Source: Alteromonas sp. 1_MG-2023
Lineage (GTDB): Bacteria; Pseudomonadota; Gammaproteobacteria; Enterobacterales; Alteromonadaceae
DNA length: 64,000 nucleotides
Assembly (NCBI RefSeq): GCF_030547075.1
Contig: NZ_JAUOQH010000021.1
Location: 1-64,000, forward strand
Direction of reading: 5' to 3'
The notes under the pieces were generated by a model, which saw only the letters and a list, made by a program, of their open reading frames with translations, made no database searches and was not told the origin of the DNA. A program made the position numbers and the translations under genes. Each line of letters starts with the position of its first letter. Position 1 is the first letter of the stretch. Of this stretch, positions 1-9,135 are shown piece after piece.

Positions 1-190
1 AATCCCCGGTTCAATAACTTCGTTACGAGCCTCAGCAGCGTCCACCATCTCTCTTATCAAATTTCTTTATAAATCCCCGGTTCAATAACTTCGTTACGAG
101 CCTCAGCAGCGTCCACCATCTCTCTTATCAAATTTCTTTATAAATCCCTGGTTCAACAACTTTGGTGCGAGTCACAGCATTCGTCAAATT
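1..190. repeat. 71-bp tandem repeat carrying the 3' end of tRNA-Val
   Basis: Two perfect 71-bp units lie at 1-71 and 72-142, followed by a diverged third unit from 143 to about 190. Each perfect unit contains GCGTCCACCA (38-47 and 109-118), which matches the acceptor 3' strand plus CCA of a bacterial tRNA-Val. It also contains a T-arm-like segment, GGTTC...CGAGCC, interrupted by 13 extra bases (13-25 in unit 1). The array probably continues upstream of the window, where an intact tRNA gene could lie. Repeats holding a tRNA 3' tail are known downstream of E. coli tyrT; that is only an analogy. Confidence 0.75.
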
Positions 191-210
191 TAGCAACATC
201 GAAATACATC

Positions 211-301
211 GAACGCTTAGCTCAGTTGGGAGAGCATCGCCCTTACAAGGCAAGGGGCACTGGTTCAATAACTTCATTGCGTATCTCAGCTGCATTCATC
301 A
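211..301 (+). pseudogene. degenerate tRNA-Val (anticodon TAC) relic
   Basis: The 5' two thirds look like a normal tRNA-Val: acceptor 5' strand from 211, a D arm GCTC/GAGC, and an anticodon loop CTTACAA at 242-248 with anticodon TAC at 244-246. The anticodon stem already has one mismatch. From 264 on, the T arm cannot fold: GGTTC is followed by the same kind of 13-base insertion as in the upstream repeats, then a decayed tail (GCATTCATCA in place of GCGTCCACCA). I read it as a non-functional fourth member of the repeat family that still keeps its 5' part. Confidence 0.65.
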
Positions 302-485
302 TTTTTATGCCCAAAAACAAACGCCCGATACGGTAACTTATTTACCACCCTGCCCCAATTAGCTTTTCAGCGTGAACAAATCAAGTACAAAGAAGCTATT
401 TAACCGTGGTGATAGCCTGATTATTCAACTAAACTTCAATTAGGTTGTTTACAATAGTAAGCATTGACGCAGATACGAGGTTGTA

Positions 486-2111
486 ATGAACCTACAGTTG
501 GCTAGACAAACCCGCTTATTGATTGCTGAAGATCAAGCTTTGGCGAAAAGCCATATCAAATATGCTTTAGAGCAACTTGGTTTCCAGCATATCGACTATG
601 TAGATCGTGCCGCTCACGCTCTTACCTCTTTGCGCACCCGTCAATATGACGTCATCGTGTGTGCTTACGACCTAAGGCACGAGCAAGGGGGTTATAATCT
701 ATTCGAACAACTGAAAACTGAAAAAACCATCCCCCTTACTACCGGCTTTATCTTTACCAGTGCTGATACCGCTATTGATGTCGTGCATGCAATAATTGAA
801 CTGCAACCAGACGAATTCTTAGCAAAACCTTTTTCCGTTAACGAACTGGATAAAAGGCTAAGTAAAGTCGTTACTCGCAAAAAACTGTTTTTCGATGTTT
901 ATCGCTTTATGGATGAAAGTAATCCCGAGCAAGCGTTAAAAGAATTAGAGTTTATTTTGGTAGAGCCAAAAAACGCCGAACACTTTCCGTTAGCCCTCAA
1001 AACGAAGGGCGACTTACTGTTACTGAACAACGAATTTGAAAACGCTAAGCTGTTTTACGAATCTATTATCAATATTCAAAATTTCACATGGGCTAAGCTA
1101 GGGTTAGTTCAATGCTATATTCATTTGGGCGAGTTTGATGAAGCAGAACGAGACCTTATTCAATTAGCTTTACAGCCTGATAGCATGCTTAGTGCCTACG
1201 ATTTACTGGCTGAGTTGCAAATAAAGCTAGAAGCCTATGATGAAGCATTAGAATGCATGAATGTGGCTAGCGATATTTCACCTCGAAATGTAATGCGACA
1301 TATAACTGCTGTACAACTCGCTCGCTTAACACATGATTATGAAGGGCAATTTAATAGCGCTAAAAAAGTGGTTCGCTTCGGTAAAAACTCGGTACACGAT
1401 ACCCCTGAAATGTATTTGTCTGTTGCCAGAGCGGGTATTGATTTTGCGATGACGGCGGAAACTTCCCAAACTAATAAAATCATTAAGCAATCTAACGAGT
1501 TTTTACGTCAACTAAAGAGTGCCTACCCGAAAGTTAACCTTGAACATCAACTTCAGGTTATTAACGCGCGTATTCACTACTTAAAAGATGAAAATGAAAA
1601 AGCAAAGGATCTGCTTGATTCGTTAGATATTGACAACCTAGAAGAACATTCAGTCGAGACACTCTTAGACTCAGCCAAAGCCTTTCACGATTTGGGGCTA
1701 AGAGGAAGTGCGCTGAAAATACTCGACAAAGCAACGTTAAAACAAAAAGAGTTAGATGCTCCAAACAGCTTATTAAGCCGTTACATAGAACAAGAAGTTA
1801 ATGAAAAGACTGCAATTTCAATTAGTCCTAAAAACCTTAATGACGTGGCCGTTGTTCAATATAAACGTGGCGAACTGGTGAAGTCATATCAAACCTTTGA
1901 ACAGGCATTTAGAGTCATGCCACGTAACCCTGCCATTGCGCTGAACCTACTTCAGGCTTCAGCAATGCGCCGTTCTAGGGAAGGTAAAACAGAAGACAAC
2001 ATGAAGGCAGTGATGAAAAAGTGCAGGTTCACGCTCGAATGTGCATCTTTATCAGAAGAGCAAAGCCAGCGCTACGAAACCGTTAAAGGGCTTTTAGATC
2101 AAGTGGTATAA
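486..2111 (+). CDS. response regulator receiver protein with C-terminal TPR repeats
   Basis: The 541-aa cytoplasmic protein begins with a receiver domain (about residues 8-130). It has the acidic pair E15/D16, the likely phospho-acceptor D62 in CAYDL, a Ser in FTSAD, and the conserved Lys in FLAKPF. The rest is helical and TPR-like (for example around residues 180-270 and 455-490), with no DNA-binding, GGDEF or EAL output domain. It therefore probably signals by protein-protein contact, as in VieB-like REC-TPR proteins. No histidine kinase is adjacent. The start is the ATG just after GAGGTTGTA. The family call is firm; partner and pathway are unknown. Confidence 0.85.
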   Translation: MNLQLARQTRLLIAEDQALAKSHIKYALEQLGFQHIDYVDRAAHALTSLRTRQYDVIVCAYDLRHEQGGYNLFEQLKTEKTIPLTTGFIFTSADTAIDVVHAIIELQPDEFLAKPFSVNELDKRLSKVVTRKKLFFDVYRFMDESNPEQALKELEFILVEPKNAEHFPLALKTKGDLLLLNNEFENAKLFYESIINIQNFTWAKLGLVQCYIHLGEFDEAERDLIQLALQPDSMLSAYDLLAELQIKLEAYDEALECMNVASDISPRNVMRHITAVQLARLTHDYEGQFNSAKKVVRFGKNSVHDTPEMYLSVARAGIDFAMTAETSQTNKIIKQSNEFLRQLKSAYPKVNLEHQLQVINARIHYLKDENEKAKDLLDSLDIDNLEEHSVETLLDSAKAFHDLGLRGSALKILDKATLKQKELDAPNSLLSRYIEQEVNEKTAISISPKNLNDVAVVQYKRGELVKSYQTFEQAFRVMPRNPAIALNLLQASAMRRSREGKTEDNMKAVMKKCRFTLECASLSEEQSQRYETVKGLLDQVV

Positions 2112-2626
2112 ACCACTACCCTTTCTTGATAGAGGCTATCTTTATATTCTATTTCATGGCTGAAATTCATGCCTAGCTTTTTCATGATTTTAATAGAAGG
2201 TTGGTTCTCAGGTTTAGCCATTGCACAGAACTTATCGATACCAATTTGATATAAGGCGTCTTTCACTTGCATCGCGGCTTCTGTGGCGTACCCTTTCCCC
2301 CAGCTAGCTTTTCTAAACCGCCAGCCAAGTTCAATATTATCAATCTCGGGATCTTTAGTGAAAAAACCAAAAGGTCGAACTAAAATCCAACCTACATCCT
2401 TTTCAGTTTCGTTTTCTTGCACACGCCATAACCCCCATCCCAGCGCTGGGTTGGAGTACGCTTGAAAGCGCGGTACAAATGTATTGATAATATCTTCGCG
2501 GGATGTTTTTTTACCATCACTGATAAACCGCATTACCTCTTCGTCTTGATCAAGCTCCCACAGGAACTCAACATCATCGTCGGTAATATAATGGAAAGAC
2601 AGGCGCGCACTATCTTCAATATACAT
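2099..2626 (-). CDS. GNAT family N-acetyltransferase, RimJ/RimL type
   Basis: This 175-aa protein has the GNAT fold. The acetyl-CoA-binding motif A is at about residues 99-116 (ELGWRFRKASWGKGYATEA), followed by the ENQPSIKIMKKLGM segment at 140-153 that is typical of the RimJ/RimL ribosomal or small-molecule acetyltransferase group. The gene converges on the REC-TPR gene and overlaps its last 13 bases. The substrate cannot be read from the sequence. It is transcribed in the same direction as moaA but lies downstream of it with an 83-bp gap. Confidence 0.85.
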   Translation of the reverse strand: MYIEDSARLSFHYITDDDVEFLWELDQDEEVMRFISDGKKTSREDIINTFVPRFQAYSNPALGWGLWRVQENETEKDVGWILVRPFGFFTKDPEIDNIELGWRFRKASWGKGYATEAAMQVKDALYQIGIDKFCAMAKPENQPSIKIMKKLGMNFSHEIEYKDSLYQERVVVYTT

Positions 2627-2709
2627 AGACTTCCCTTTCTTATAATTTTTATTACGAGCAACTTTATATTAGTGCTTTCGTATTTTATCGATACAACTAA
2701 GCGGGGTGT

Positions 2710-3678
2710 TTAGCCACCTAACATAGCTAAATGCTTAGTTGCACCTGTATTACCTTCATGTAGAAAATGTGTGGCATGCTTCTCACCTAAACATTCAACT
2801 AAGAACTGTTGTAGTCCTACAACATCTCCATCGGATAATAAATGACGCATATCAATACCATGCTCACTGAATAGGCATAAATGTAACTTACCATTAGCGG
2901 CGACTCGAAGTCGATTACAACTTTTACAAAAATCCTTACTGTACGGCATAATAAGACCAATCTTGCCCGCATAATCTGGGTGGTAAAATTCCTGTGCAGG
3001 CCCCGCATCTTTACGTCTGACCATAGGTTGCCACCCTGCATCAACAAGGGTTTGTTTAAGCGGCGTGCCGCCTTGATGCTGTGCTTTAAAGAAATTCGTT
3101 GTATCGCCGGTTTCCATCAACTCAATAAACCGCAATGTAATAGGCATCGTTTTCAGCCAATCGAGGAATCGATTTAACCTTGCATCAGAAAAGTCATTCA
3201 ACAGCACTGAATTTACTTTTACATCAAGGCCAGTCTCTACCGCAGCGTCCAGTCCGGCTAACACTTGCTTTAATTTATCTTGCCCAGTAATAGCCGCAAA
3301 TTGCCTAGGATCTAAACTATCGATACTAACATTAACTTGGTGTAACCCAGCTTGCTTCCACGATGCAGCGTGCTCGGCCATACGGCCACCGTGAGTGGTC
3401 ATGGCTACTCGCTTAATACCCGGCGTATTAGCTGTTGCGCTTAAAATATCGAGGAAGTCACGGCGAAGTGTTGGCTCCCCGCCAGTAAGACGGACTTTCG
3501 ACGTACCCAGGCCTGAAAATGCACTTAGTAAGGTATTAATCTCACTTAACGAAAGAAAATGCTCGCTCGAAGGGCCTTGGTAACCGTCAGGCAAACAATA
3601 CTGACAGCGAAAATTACACGCTTCCGTTACCGATAAGCGCAAATAATGGAATTGTCGTCCAAAGCTATCTTCTAACAA
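2710..3678 (-). CDS. moaA: GTP 3',8-cyclase MoaA (molybdenum cofactor biosynthesis)
   Basis: A radical SAM enzyme that turns GTP into 3',8-cyclo-GTP, the first step of molybdopterin synthesis. The N-terminal [4Fe-4S] motif CX3CX2C is at residues 21-28. A second C-terminal cluster motif, CX2CX13C, sits in the segment starting FCKSCNR, and the protein ends in the MoaA-type Gly-Gly tail. I start it at a TTG codon (3678) because AGGGAG lies a few bases upstream and the resulting N terminus (MLEDSFGR...) matches the family; 322 aa is the usual length. A longer frame from 3708 lacks a good site. No other moa gene is adjacent. Confidence 0.92.
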   Translation of the reverse strand: MLEDSFGRQFHYLRLSVTEACNFRCQYCLPDGYQGPSSEHFLSLSEINTLLSAFSGLGTSKVRLTGGEPTLRRDFLDILSATANTPGIKRVAMTTHGGRMAEHAASWKQAGLHQVNVSIDSLDPRQFAAITGQDKLKQVLAGLDAAVETGLDVKVNSVLLNDFSDARLNRFLDWLKTMPITLRFIELMETGDTTNFFKAQHQGGTPLKQTLVDAGWQPMVRRKDAGPAQEFYHPDYAGKIGLIMPYSKDFCKSCNRLRVAANGKLHLCLFSEHGIDMRHLLSDGDVVGLQQFLVECLGEKHATHFLHEGNTGATKHLAMLGG

Positions 3679-3978
3679 ATTTTCTCCCTTAAGGGGTACG
3701 TAAAACAAATAGTATGATTAAATAGACTATGATGTCTTTGCGCCAGTTTACGCGGCTGCAAATGAGAATGAAATGCTCGATAACGCATAAATTAGAACGT
3801 TTTATCGTACCCTTACCCTATTTATCTTAAATAAATATTACGGTTCACAATTAACGATTTAGTCTATTATTCATCAATCTATCACATTTCACCCTCGTAA
3901 AGGAGTTTTCCCTCCTGCCTTCCGCTAGCGTCATCGTTGAAAAATGCCACATACTTGCAGTGAGAACATACTGAAATC

Positions 3979-5763
3979 ATGCGAAAAAACCGATTCCCTT
4001 TAAACGAAAATGAGCCCATTAAATGGCAGGTACTTAAGCAGCTATGGCCATATTTGCTAGAGTTTAAAGGTCGAGTAGCGTTAGCCCTACTTTGCTTGAT
4101 CGCCGCGAAACTTGCCAGCATTGGCCTACCATATGTACTTAAATACACGGTAGATAGTTTAAACGGTGATGTAGAAGCGTTGGCCATTGCCGTGCCTATC
4201 AGCTTAATTATTGCCTACGGTGCACTTAGGCTCACCAATGTTTTACTTGGCGAAGTACGAGACACCTTATTCGGACGTGTTACTGAGCGCGCTATGCGCA
4301 GGCTAGGTTTAAAGGTATTTAATCACCTCCATAATTTAGATTTAGGTTTTCATTTAAACCGCAGAACAGGCGGCTTATCTAGAGATATTGAACGTGGTAC
4401 AAACGGCGTAAGCTTCTTAATGCGGTTTATGGTGTTCAATATTGTGCCTACCCTCTTAGAGATTGGCTTAGTCGTAATATTGCTATTGATTCAGTTTGGC
4501 TGGTCTTTTGCGATGATTATTGTGGTGAGTGTTATCAGCTATGTCATGTTCTCGATGAAAGCCACCGATTGGCGCACCCGATTTGTACAACAAATGAATG
4601 AGGCCGACTCCACGACTAATTCACGAGCGGTAGACAGCTTATTAAACTTTGAAACCGTAAAGTACTTCAATAACGAACGCTTCGAGGCTAATCGATACGA
4701 CACGGATTTAGCGGGATGGGAAAAAGCGAGGCGTAAAAACCGGCTATCCCTTTTTGCGTTAAATGGCGGCCAAGCCAGCATTATTGCGCTGGCGATGACA
4801 GCCATGATGGCGAATGCAGCTTATGGCGTAATGGAAGGCGAGATGACCATTGGTGACTTCGTGCTAATTAACGCCTTCACTATGCAGATATTTATGCCGC
4901 TTAATTTCTTGGGTTTTGTGTATCGGGAAATTCGTGGCTCGCTAGCGAACATTCAAAACCTATTTTCCCTACTGGCCCAAAAGCCAGCAATTGAAGATAA
5001 GCCCAATGCAACTCATCTCTCAGCAAACCAGGCGAGTATACGTTTTAGTAACGTTCAATTTCACTATCAGCAAGCACGGCCTATTTTAAAAGGTATTAGC
5101 TTCGACGTGCCATCAGGGGCCAAGGTGGCTGTGGTTGGCGAAAGTGGTGCGGGTAAATCTACCATCATGAAGTTGCTGTTTCGTTTTTACGAACCCTCCC
5201 AAGGTGGTATTTTTATAAATGGGCAGAATATTCGCGACCTTAGCCAACATAGTTTACGAAGCCATATTGGTATTGTTCCGCAAGACACGGTGTTGTTTAA
5301 TGCATCATTGGTTGAAAATATCCGTTACGGTAATCCTGATGCTAGCGATAAAGATGTAAATCATGCTATCAAACTTGCACATTTAACCCAGTTTGTTGAA
5401 AGCTTGCCGGATGGACTGGACACCACAGTAGGCGAACGTGGGCTGAAACTTTCTGGCGGTGAGAAACAACGCGTAGCCATCGCTCGGGCGCTATTAAAAG
5501 GTGCGCCTATTATGATATTTGATGAGGCCACATCTTCGTTAGACAGTCAATCAGAGCAAGCGATATTGGGTGCCCTTCGAGACGCCGCAAAGGGGCATAC
5601 TAGCTTGGTTATTGCCCATAGGCTGTCTACTATTGTGGATGCTGATACTATACTGGTTATGCACAATGGCTTTATAAAAGAGCATGGTACTCACGATGAG
5701 TTATTAGCCCATAACGGTATCTACAGCCGCTTATGGACTACGCAACAACGAGCATCGAATTAA
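3979..5763 (+). CDS. Atm1/HMT1-type ABC exporter (fused permease-ATPase)
   Basis: The 594-aa half transporter has an N-terminal six-helix membrane domain (about 30-320) and an ATPase domain (about 350-590). The ATPase shows Walker A GESGAGKST (387-395), Q-loop Q435, signature LSGGEKQ (491-497), Walker B IMIFDE (511-516) and the switch His547. The segment YFNNERFEANRY (229-240) is typical of the Atm1/ABCB7/HMT1 branch, which exports glutathione-linked or Fe-S-related thiol compounds from the cytoplasm. Homodimer formation is expected. The substrate is inferred from the family only. Confidence 0.88.
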   Translation: MRKNRFPLNENEPIKWQVLKQLWPYLLEFKGRVALALLCLIAAKLASIGLPYVLKYTVDSLNGDVEALAIAVPISLIIAYGALRLTNVLLGEVRDTLFGRVTERAMRRLGLKVFNHLHNLDLGFHLNRRTGGLSRDIERGTNGVSFLMRFMVFNIVPTLLEIGLVVILLLIQFGWSFAMIIVVSVISYVMFSMKATDWRTRFVQQMNEADSTTNSRAVDSLLNFETVKYFNNERFEANRYDTDLAGWEKARRKNRLSLFALNGGQASIIALAMTAMMANAAYGVMEGEMTIGDFVLINAFTMQIFMPLNFLGFVYREIRGSLANIQNLFSLLAQKPAIEDKPNATHLSANQASIRFSNVQFHYQQARPILKGISFDVPSGAKVAVVGESGAGKSTIMKLLFRFYEPSQGGIFINGQNIRDLSQHSLRSHIGIVPQDTVLFNASLVENIRYGNPDASDKDVNHAIKLAHLTQFVESLPDGLDTTVGERGLKLSGGEKQRVAIARALLKGAPIMIFDEATSSLDSQSEQAILGALRDAAKGHTSLVIAHRLSTIVDADTILVMHNGFIKEHGTHDELLAHNGIYSRLWTTQQRASN

Positions 5764-5805
5764 AGACATAAATAAACACTTTCAACAACGCAAGTAGTAC
5801 ATCAC

Positions 5806-6021
5806 ATGGATTCAGCCGCAGTAAAGACCACAATTAATCAAGTTATGCCATTCGGAAAATATGCGGGCCGCCGCTTGTTTCACCTGCCTGAACCTTATTT
5901 AGTTTGGTTTCATAAACAAGGTTTTCCCGAAGGAAAGTTAGGCCAACAACTTGCGCTAATGTACGAGATAAAACTAAATGGCTTAGAGTCTATCGTTGAG
6001 CCGCTACTTGATGACGACTAA
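5806..6021 (+). CDS. DUF3820 family small protein
   Basis: A 71-aa soluble protein with the DUF3820 signature: MPFGKYAGRRLFHLPEPYL near the N terminus and then a Trp-Phe core. Family members are sometimes labelled 'quorum-sensing-regulated virulence factor' and look like a small fold shared with exonuclease-associated domains, but the function is not established. It lies 42 bp downstream of the ABC exporter on the same strand and could share its transcript. Confidence 0.82.
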   Translation: MDSAAVKTTINQVMPFGKYAGRRLFHLPEPYLVWFHKQGFPEGKLGQQLALMYEIKLNGLESIVEPLLDDD

Positions 6022-6230
6022 CTCACAAAAGGAAGTTTAGCGTTTGCTCTACCGAAAGTAAGCAATCTCTCCTTTCCCTACACTCGTTCGCTAACTTTAG
6101 GTTTTACCTAACTCTCTAACTTATTTATGCACATTTGAGATTAATTAAACGCAAATACATCATTTCTGTAATGAGTAATACATTCTTAAAATAGCGCTAT
6201 AACTTAATACCACAAAGTGTAGATACTATT

Positions 6231-7475
6231 ATGCAATCCAATACTTCGCCTTCTCTGACCACAAGCAAGTTAATGCTAATGTCGAGCGCGGTAGCGGCCA
6301 CCGCGGCTAACTTATACTACAACCAACCTATATTACCGCAGATAGGAAAAGAGTTAGGGCTAAGCAGCCAACAACTGGGCGCAGTGCCTTCTGCAGGACA
6401 AATTGGCTATGCGGCCGCGCTTCTATTCTTATCTCCCTTAGGCGATACCGTATCTCGCAGAACCTTAATCGGTTTGTTATCTATTTTACTTGTTGCGTCT
6501 TCACTAGTCGCCTTTTCGGCAAATAGTCTATTTACCTTAGTCGCTGCCTGTTTCGCCATTGGATTAAGCGCTAATATTACGCAACAAATAATTCCATTTG
6601 CGGCGTCTTTAAGCACACCTGAAAATAAAGGGAAAGTTATCGGTACCATCATGACAGGGCTAACTGTCGGTATCTTACTTTCTCGAACCTTAAGCGGGTT
6701 TGTCGGTGAGCTTTTCAATTGGCGCGCGGTGTTTCTGATGTCAGCCCTATTAGCCGCACTTTTTGGGGTTTTACTCCATTTATATTTACCCGCGAATAAA
6801 CCTACCAGCAACATGCCCTACCCCAAGCTAGTTTTGAGCATGCTGTCATTAGTAAAACAACATGCAGCACTTCGCCAATCTGCAATAACCGGAGGCTTAT
6901 GGTTTGCTGCGTTTAACGCTTTATGGGCGACGCTGGCGTTACATGTTCACGAAGCACCTTTTAACTACAATGCGCAACAAGCGGGGCTTTTTGGTGTAGT
7001 GGCACTAGCCGGTATTGTGGGAGCAAAGGTATCGGGTAATTTAGTCAACAAAGTTGGCGTTCGCAATATGATAAATATTGCATTGGGGCTCATCTTTCTT
7101 GGGTTTGCTATAACAGGTATTGTTGGTGAAAACTTATGGGGGTTAGTAGTAGGGATTATTCTTATTGACCTCGGTGTATTCAGTGCCCAAGTGTCTAATC
7201 AAGTTCGTGTGTTTTCAATCGATGTTTCCGCGCAAAGTCGAATCAATGGTGTTTACATGTTGGGGTACTATATTGGCGGAGCGATAGGCTCTTATGCAGG
7301 AATTATTGCGTTTAACGCATTCTCTTGGTTTGGTGTGGTTGCGGTTAGCGTAGTATTTGTTGGTGGTGCTTTGTACGTTAACAATACGAACGGCAATAAA
7401 ACGAGTAGTAACGATACAAGCAGTAATAATACCGGCAGCCCTTCAGTAAACAATAGTAATAGTAAAAAACACTGA
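6231..7475 (+). CDS. MFS transporter, drug/metabolite efflux type
   Basis: The 414-aa protein has about twelve hydrophobic helices and the MFS motif A in the loop after helix 2 (LSPLGDTVSRRTLIG, residues about 64-78). The N terminus (ANLYYNQPILPQIGKELG) is common to bacterial proton-driven exporters of the DHA1 group. The last 30 or so residues form a Ser/Asn/Thr-rich low-complexity tail (NNTNGNKTSSNDTSSNN...) that the fold does not need. It is monocistronic, ending before a hairpin terminator. The substrate is unknown. Confidence 0.85.
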   Translation: MQSNTSPSLTTSKLMLMSSAVAATAANLYYNQPILPQIGKELGLSSQQLGAVPSAGQIGYAAALLFLSPLGDTVSRRTLIGLLSILLVASSLVAFSANSLFTLVAACFAIGLSANITQQIIPFAASLSTPENKGKVIGTIMTGLTVGILLSRTLSGFVGELFNWRAVFLMSALLAALFGVLLHLYLPANKPTSNMPYPKLVLSMLSLVKQHAALRQSAITGGLWFAAFNALWATLALHVHEAPFNYNAQQAGLFGVVALAGIVGAKVSGNLVNKVGVRNMINIALGLIFLGFAITGIVGENLWGLVVGIILIDLGVFSAQVSNQVRVFSIDVSAQSRINGVYMLGYYIGGAIGSYAGIIAFNAFSWFGVVAVSVVFVGGALYVNNTNGNKTSSNDTSSNNTGSPSVNNSNSKKH

Positions 7476-7580
7476 CCTACCGGATTTAAACGCGTTCCTA
7501 TTACTTTGCATAGGTACTTCTTTTTGAGATGCACGTTCATTTAAAACGCACTTCCTTTTAAAGAGTGTAGTAATTTCAAA

Positions 7581-7615
7581 AAAAAGGGTAAATCGATAAG
7601 CGATTTACCCTTTTT
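7581..7615. terminator. bidirectional intrinsic terminator
   Basis: A perfect 15-bp inverted repeat (7581-7595 with 7601-7615) with a 5-base loop. It has A5 on its left edge and T5 on its right, so it can stop transcripts from both sides. It lies between the convergent MFS transporter and DAHP synthase genes. Confidence 0.9.
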
Positions 7616-7679
7616 ATAATGGATTTACCCATTAGTTATTTGTAATTACTCTTACGCTTTCTTTCGCGCTAAAAAATGT

Positions 7680-9023
7680 TTACGCGTTACGTAAATGATC
7701 GGCAACTAAAAATGCCATTTCAAGCACTTGGTCTGCATTTAGGCGAGGATCGCACTGAGTTTTATATGCCTGAGCTAAATCTTCATCACTAATTTCGTAT
7801 GCACCACCAGTACACTCAGTAACGTGCTGGCCTGTCATCTCTAAGTGAATACCGCCAGCATGAGTACCTTCATCGCTATGCGCTTGGAAGAACTGCTTTA
7901 TCTCGCGCAATATTGCATCGAAATTACGAGTTTTATAACCACTAGAAGCAGAGAAAGTATTTCCGTGCATGGGGTCTGAACTCCACACTACGTGTCTACC
8001 TTCTGCTTTCACGCGGCGTAATAAGCGAGGCAAGTTATCAGCCAAGTTATCGGCACCCATACGGGTAATCAGAGTTAATCTACCAGGGTCGTTATTCGGG
8101 TTTAGTGCATCAATTAAACGAATAAGCTCGTCTTCTTCCATGCTAGGCCCAACTTTCACGCCGATAGGGTTATGAATACCGCGGAAAAACTCAATATGAG
8201 CATGATCAAGCTGACGAGTACGCTCACCAATCCAAATCATGTGTGCAGAACAATCGTAAGGCTTACCTGTTAATGTATCGATACGGGTCAGCGCTTGCTC
8301 GTAGTTCAGCAATAATGCTTCATGCGACGTAAATAACGAGGTTTCGTGCAACGTAGGGCTAGACTGCGAGTTAATACCAATTACGTCCATGAACGACAAG
8401 GTATCTTGAATACGCACTGCCATATCGTGGTAGCGCTCTTTAAGCGGGTTGTTTTCAACAAACGCCATATTCCAACGGTTTACTTCATGAAGGTCGGCCA
8501 AGCCGCCTTGTGAAAATGCGCGAAGTAAATTTAGGGTAGAGGCACTGCGATGATACGCTTCAATTAAACGGTTAGGATCTGGGCGGCGAGCCGCTTCGTT
8601 AAATTCGAAACTATTGATAATATCGCCGCGGTAGCTTGGTAACGTAATACCACCACGGGTTTCAAAGTTTGATGAACGTGGCTTAGCATATTGGCCTGCC
8701 ATACGCGCTACTTTTGTTACTGGGCATCGGCCAGCAAAGGTTAAAACAATGGCCATTTGCAGCAATACTTTAAAGGTATCGCGAATTTTGGGTGCATTAA
8801 ATTCGTCAAACGATTCAGCGCAATCACCGCCTTGAAGCAAGAAGCCTTTTCCTAAACTAACCTCACCAAGTTGACGGCGAAGATCACGTGCTTCAGCGGC
8901 AAAAACCAGTGGTGGATATGTACTTAGTGTGTGCTCTACTTGTTTAAGTTGTGCCGCATCATCGTACTCTGGTTGTTGAAGGATAGGTTTTTGCCTCCAA
9001 CTGTCTACTTGCCAATTACTCAA
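7680..9023 (-). CDS. class II 3-deoxy-7-phosphoheptulonate synthase (DAHP synthase)
   Basis: Catalyses condensation of phosphoenolpyruvate with erythrose-4-phosphate, the first step of the shikimate pathway. It is the plant-like class II enzyme: QGGDCAESF carries the metal-binding Cys, and [21 protein letters not shown] and [12 protein letters not shown] form the active site. I start it at TTG 9023, which has AGGAG 6 bases upstream and gives the family N terminus [10 protein letters not shown] (447 aa). The frame stays open for 37 more codons upstream, to 9134, but these look untranslated. The gene lies 112 bp downstream of the BtuD-like gene. Confidence 0.93.
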   Translation of the reverse strand: MSNWQVDSWRQKPILQQPEYDDAAQLKQVEHTLSTYPPLVFAAEARDLRRQLGEVSLGKGFLLQGGDCAESFDEFNAPKIRDTFKVLLQMAIVLTFAGRCPVTKVARMAGQYAKPRSSNFETRGGITLPSYRGDIINSFEFNEAARRPDPNRLIEAYHRSASTLNLLRAFSQGGLADLHEVNRWNMAFVENNPLKERYHDMAVRIQDTLSFMDVIGINSQSSPTLHETSLFTSHEALLLNYEQALTRIDTLTGKPYDCSAHMIWIGERTRQLDHAHIEFFRGIHNPIGVKVGPSMEEDELIRLIDALNPNNDPGRLTLITRMGADNLADNLPRLLRRVKAEGRHVVWSSDPMHGNTFSASSGYKTRNFDAILREIKQFFQAHSDEGTHAGGIHLEMTGQHVTECTGGAYEISDEDLAQAYKTQCDPRLNADQVLEMAFLVADHLRNA

Positions 9024-9135
9024 GGGGTTCTCCTGATTTAAATATTCTACGTTTAGGCAAACGTTAATCTCATAATGAATGAGCGCTCTTGTTGTATTCA
9101 CGCTGCTGTTTATATACGCGCCTTTGCGCGGCATT

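Larger units (their letters stand above)
1..485. other. gene-free leader region with tRNA-derived repeats
   Basis: No convincing protein gene is seen here. Positions 1-301 are accounted for by the 71-bp repeats and the tRNA-Val relic. From 302 to 485 the sequence is AT-rich and should hold the promoter of the REC-TPR gene, but I see no clear motif in it. Confidence 0.6.

Noticed and set aside
162..362. 66-codon open frame across the tRNA-Val relic
   Set aside because: It runs through the tRNA-like sequence and repeat tail, has no ribosome binding site and no protein-like composition.
9024..9134. Upstream in-frame extension or leader peptide of the DAHP synthase
   Set aside because: No run of Phe, Tyr or Trp codons or antiterminator hairpins as in attenuation leaders; the extension is explained by the TTG start at 9023.
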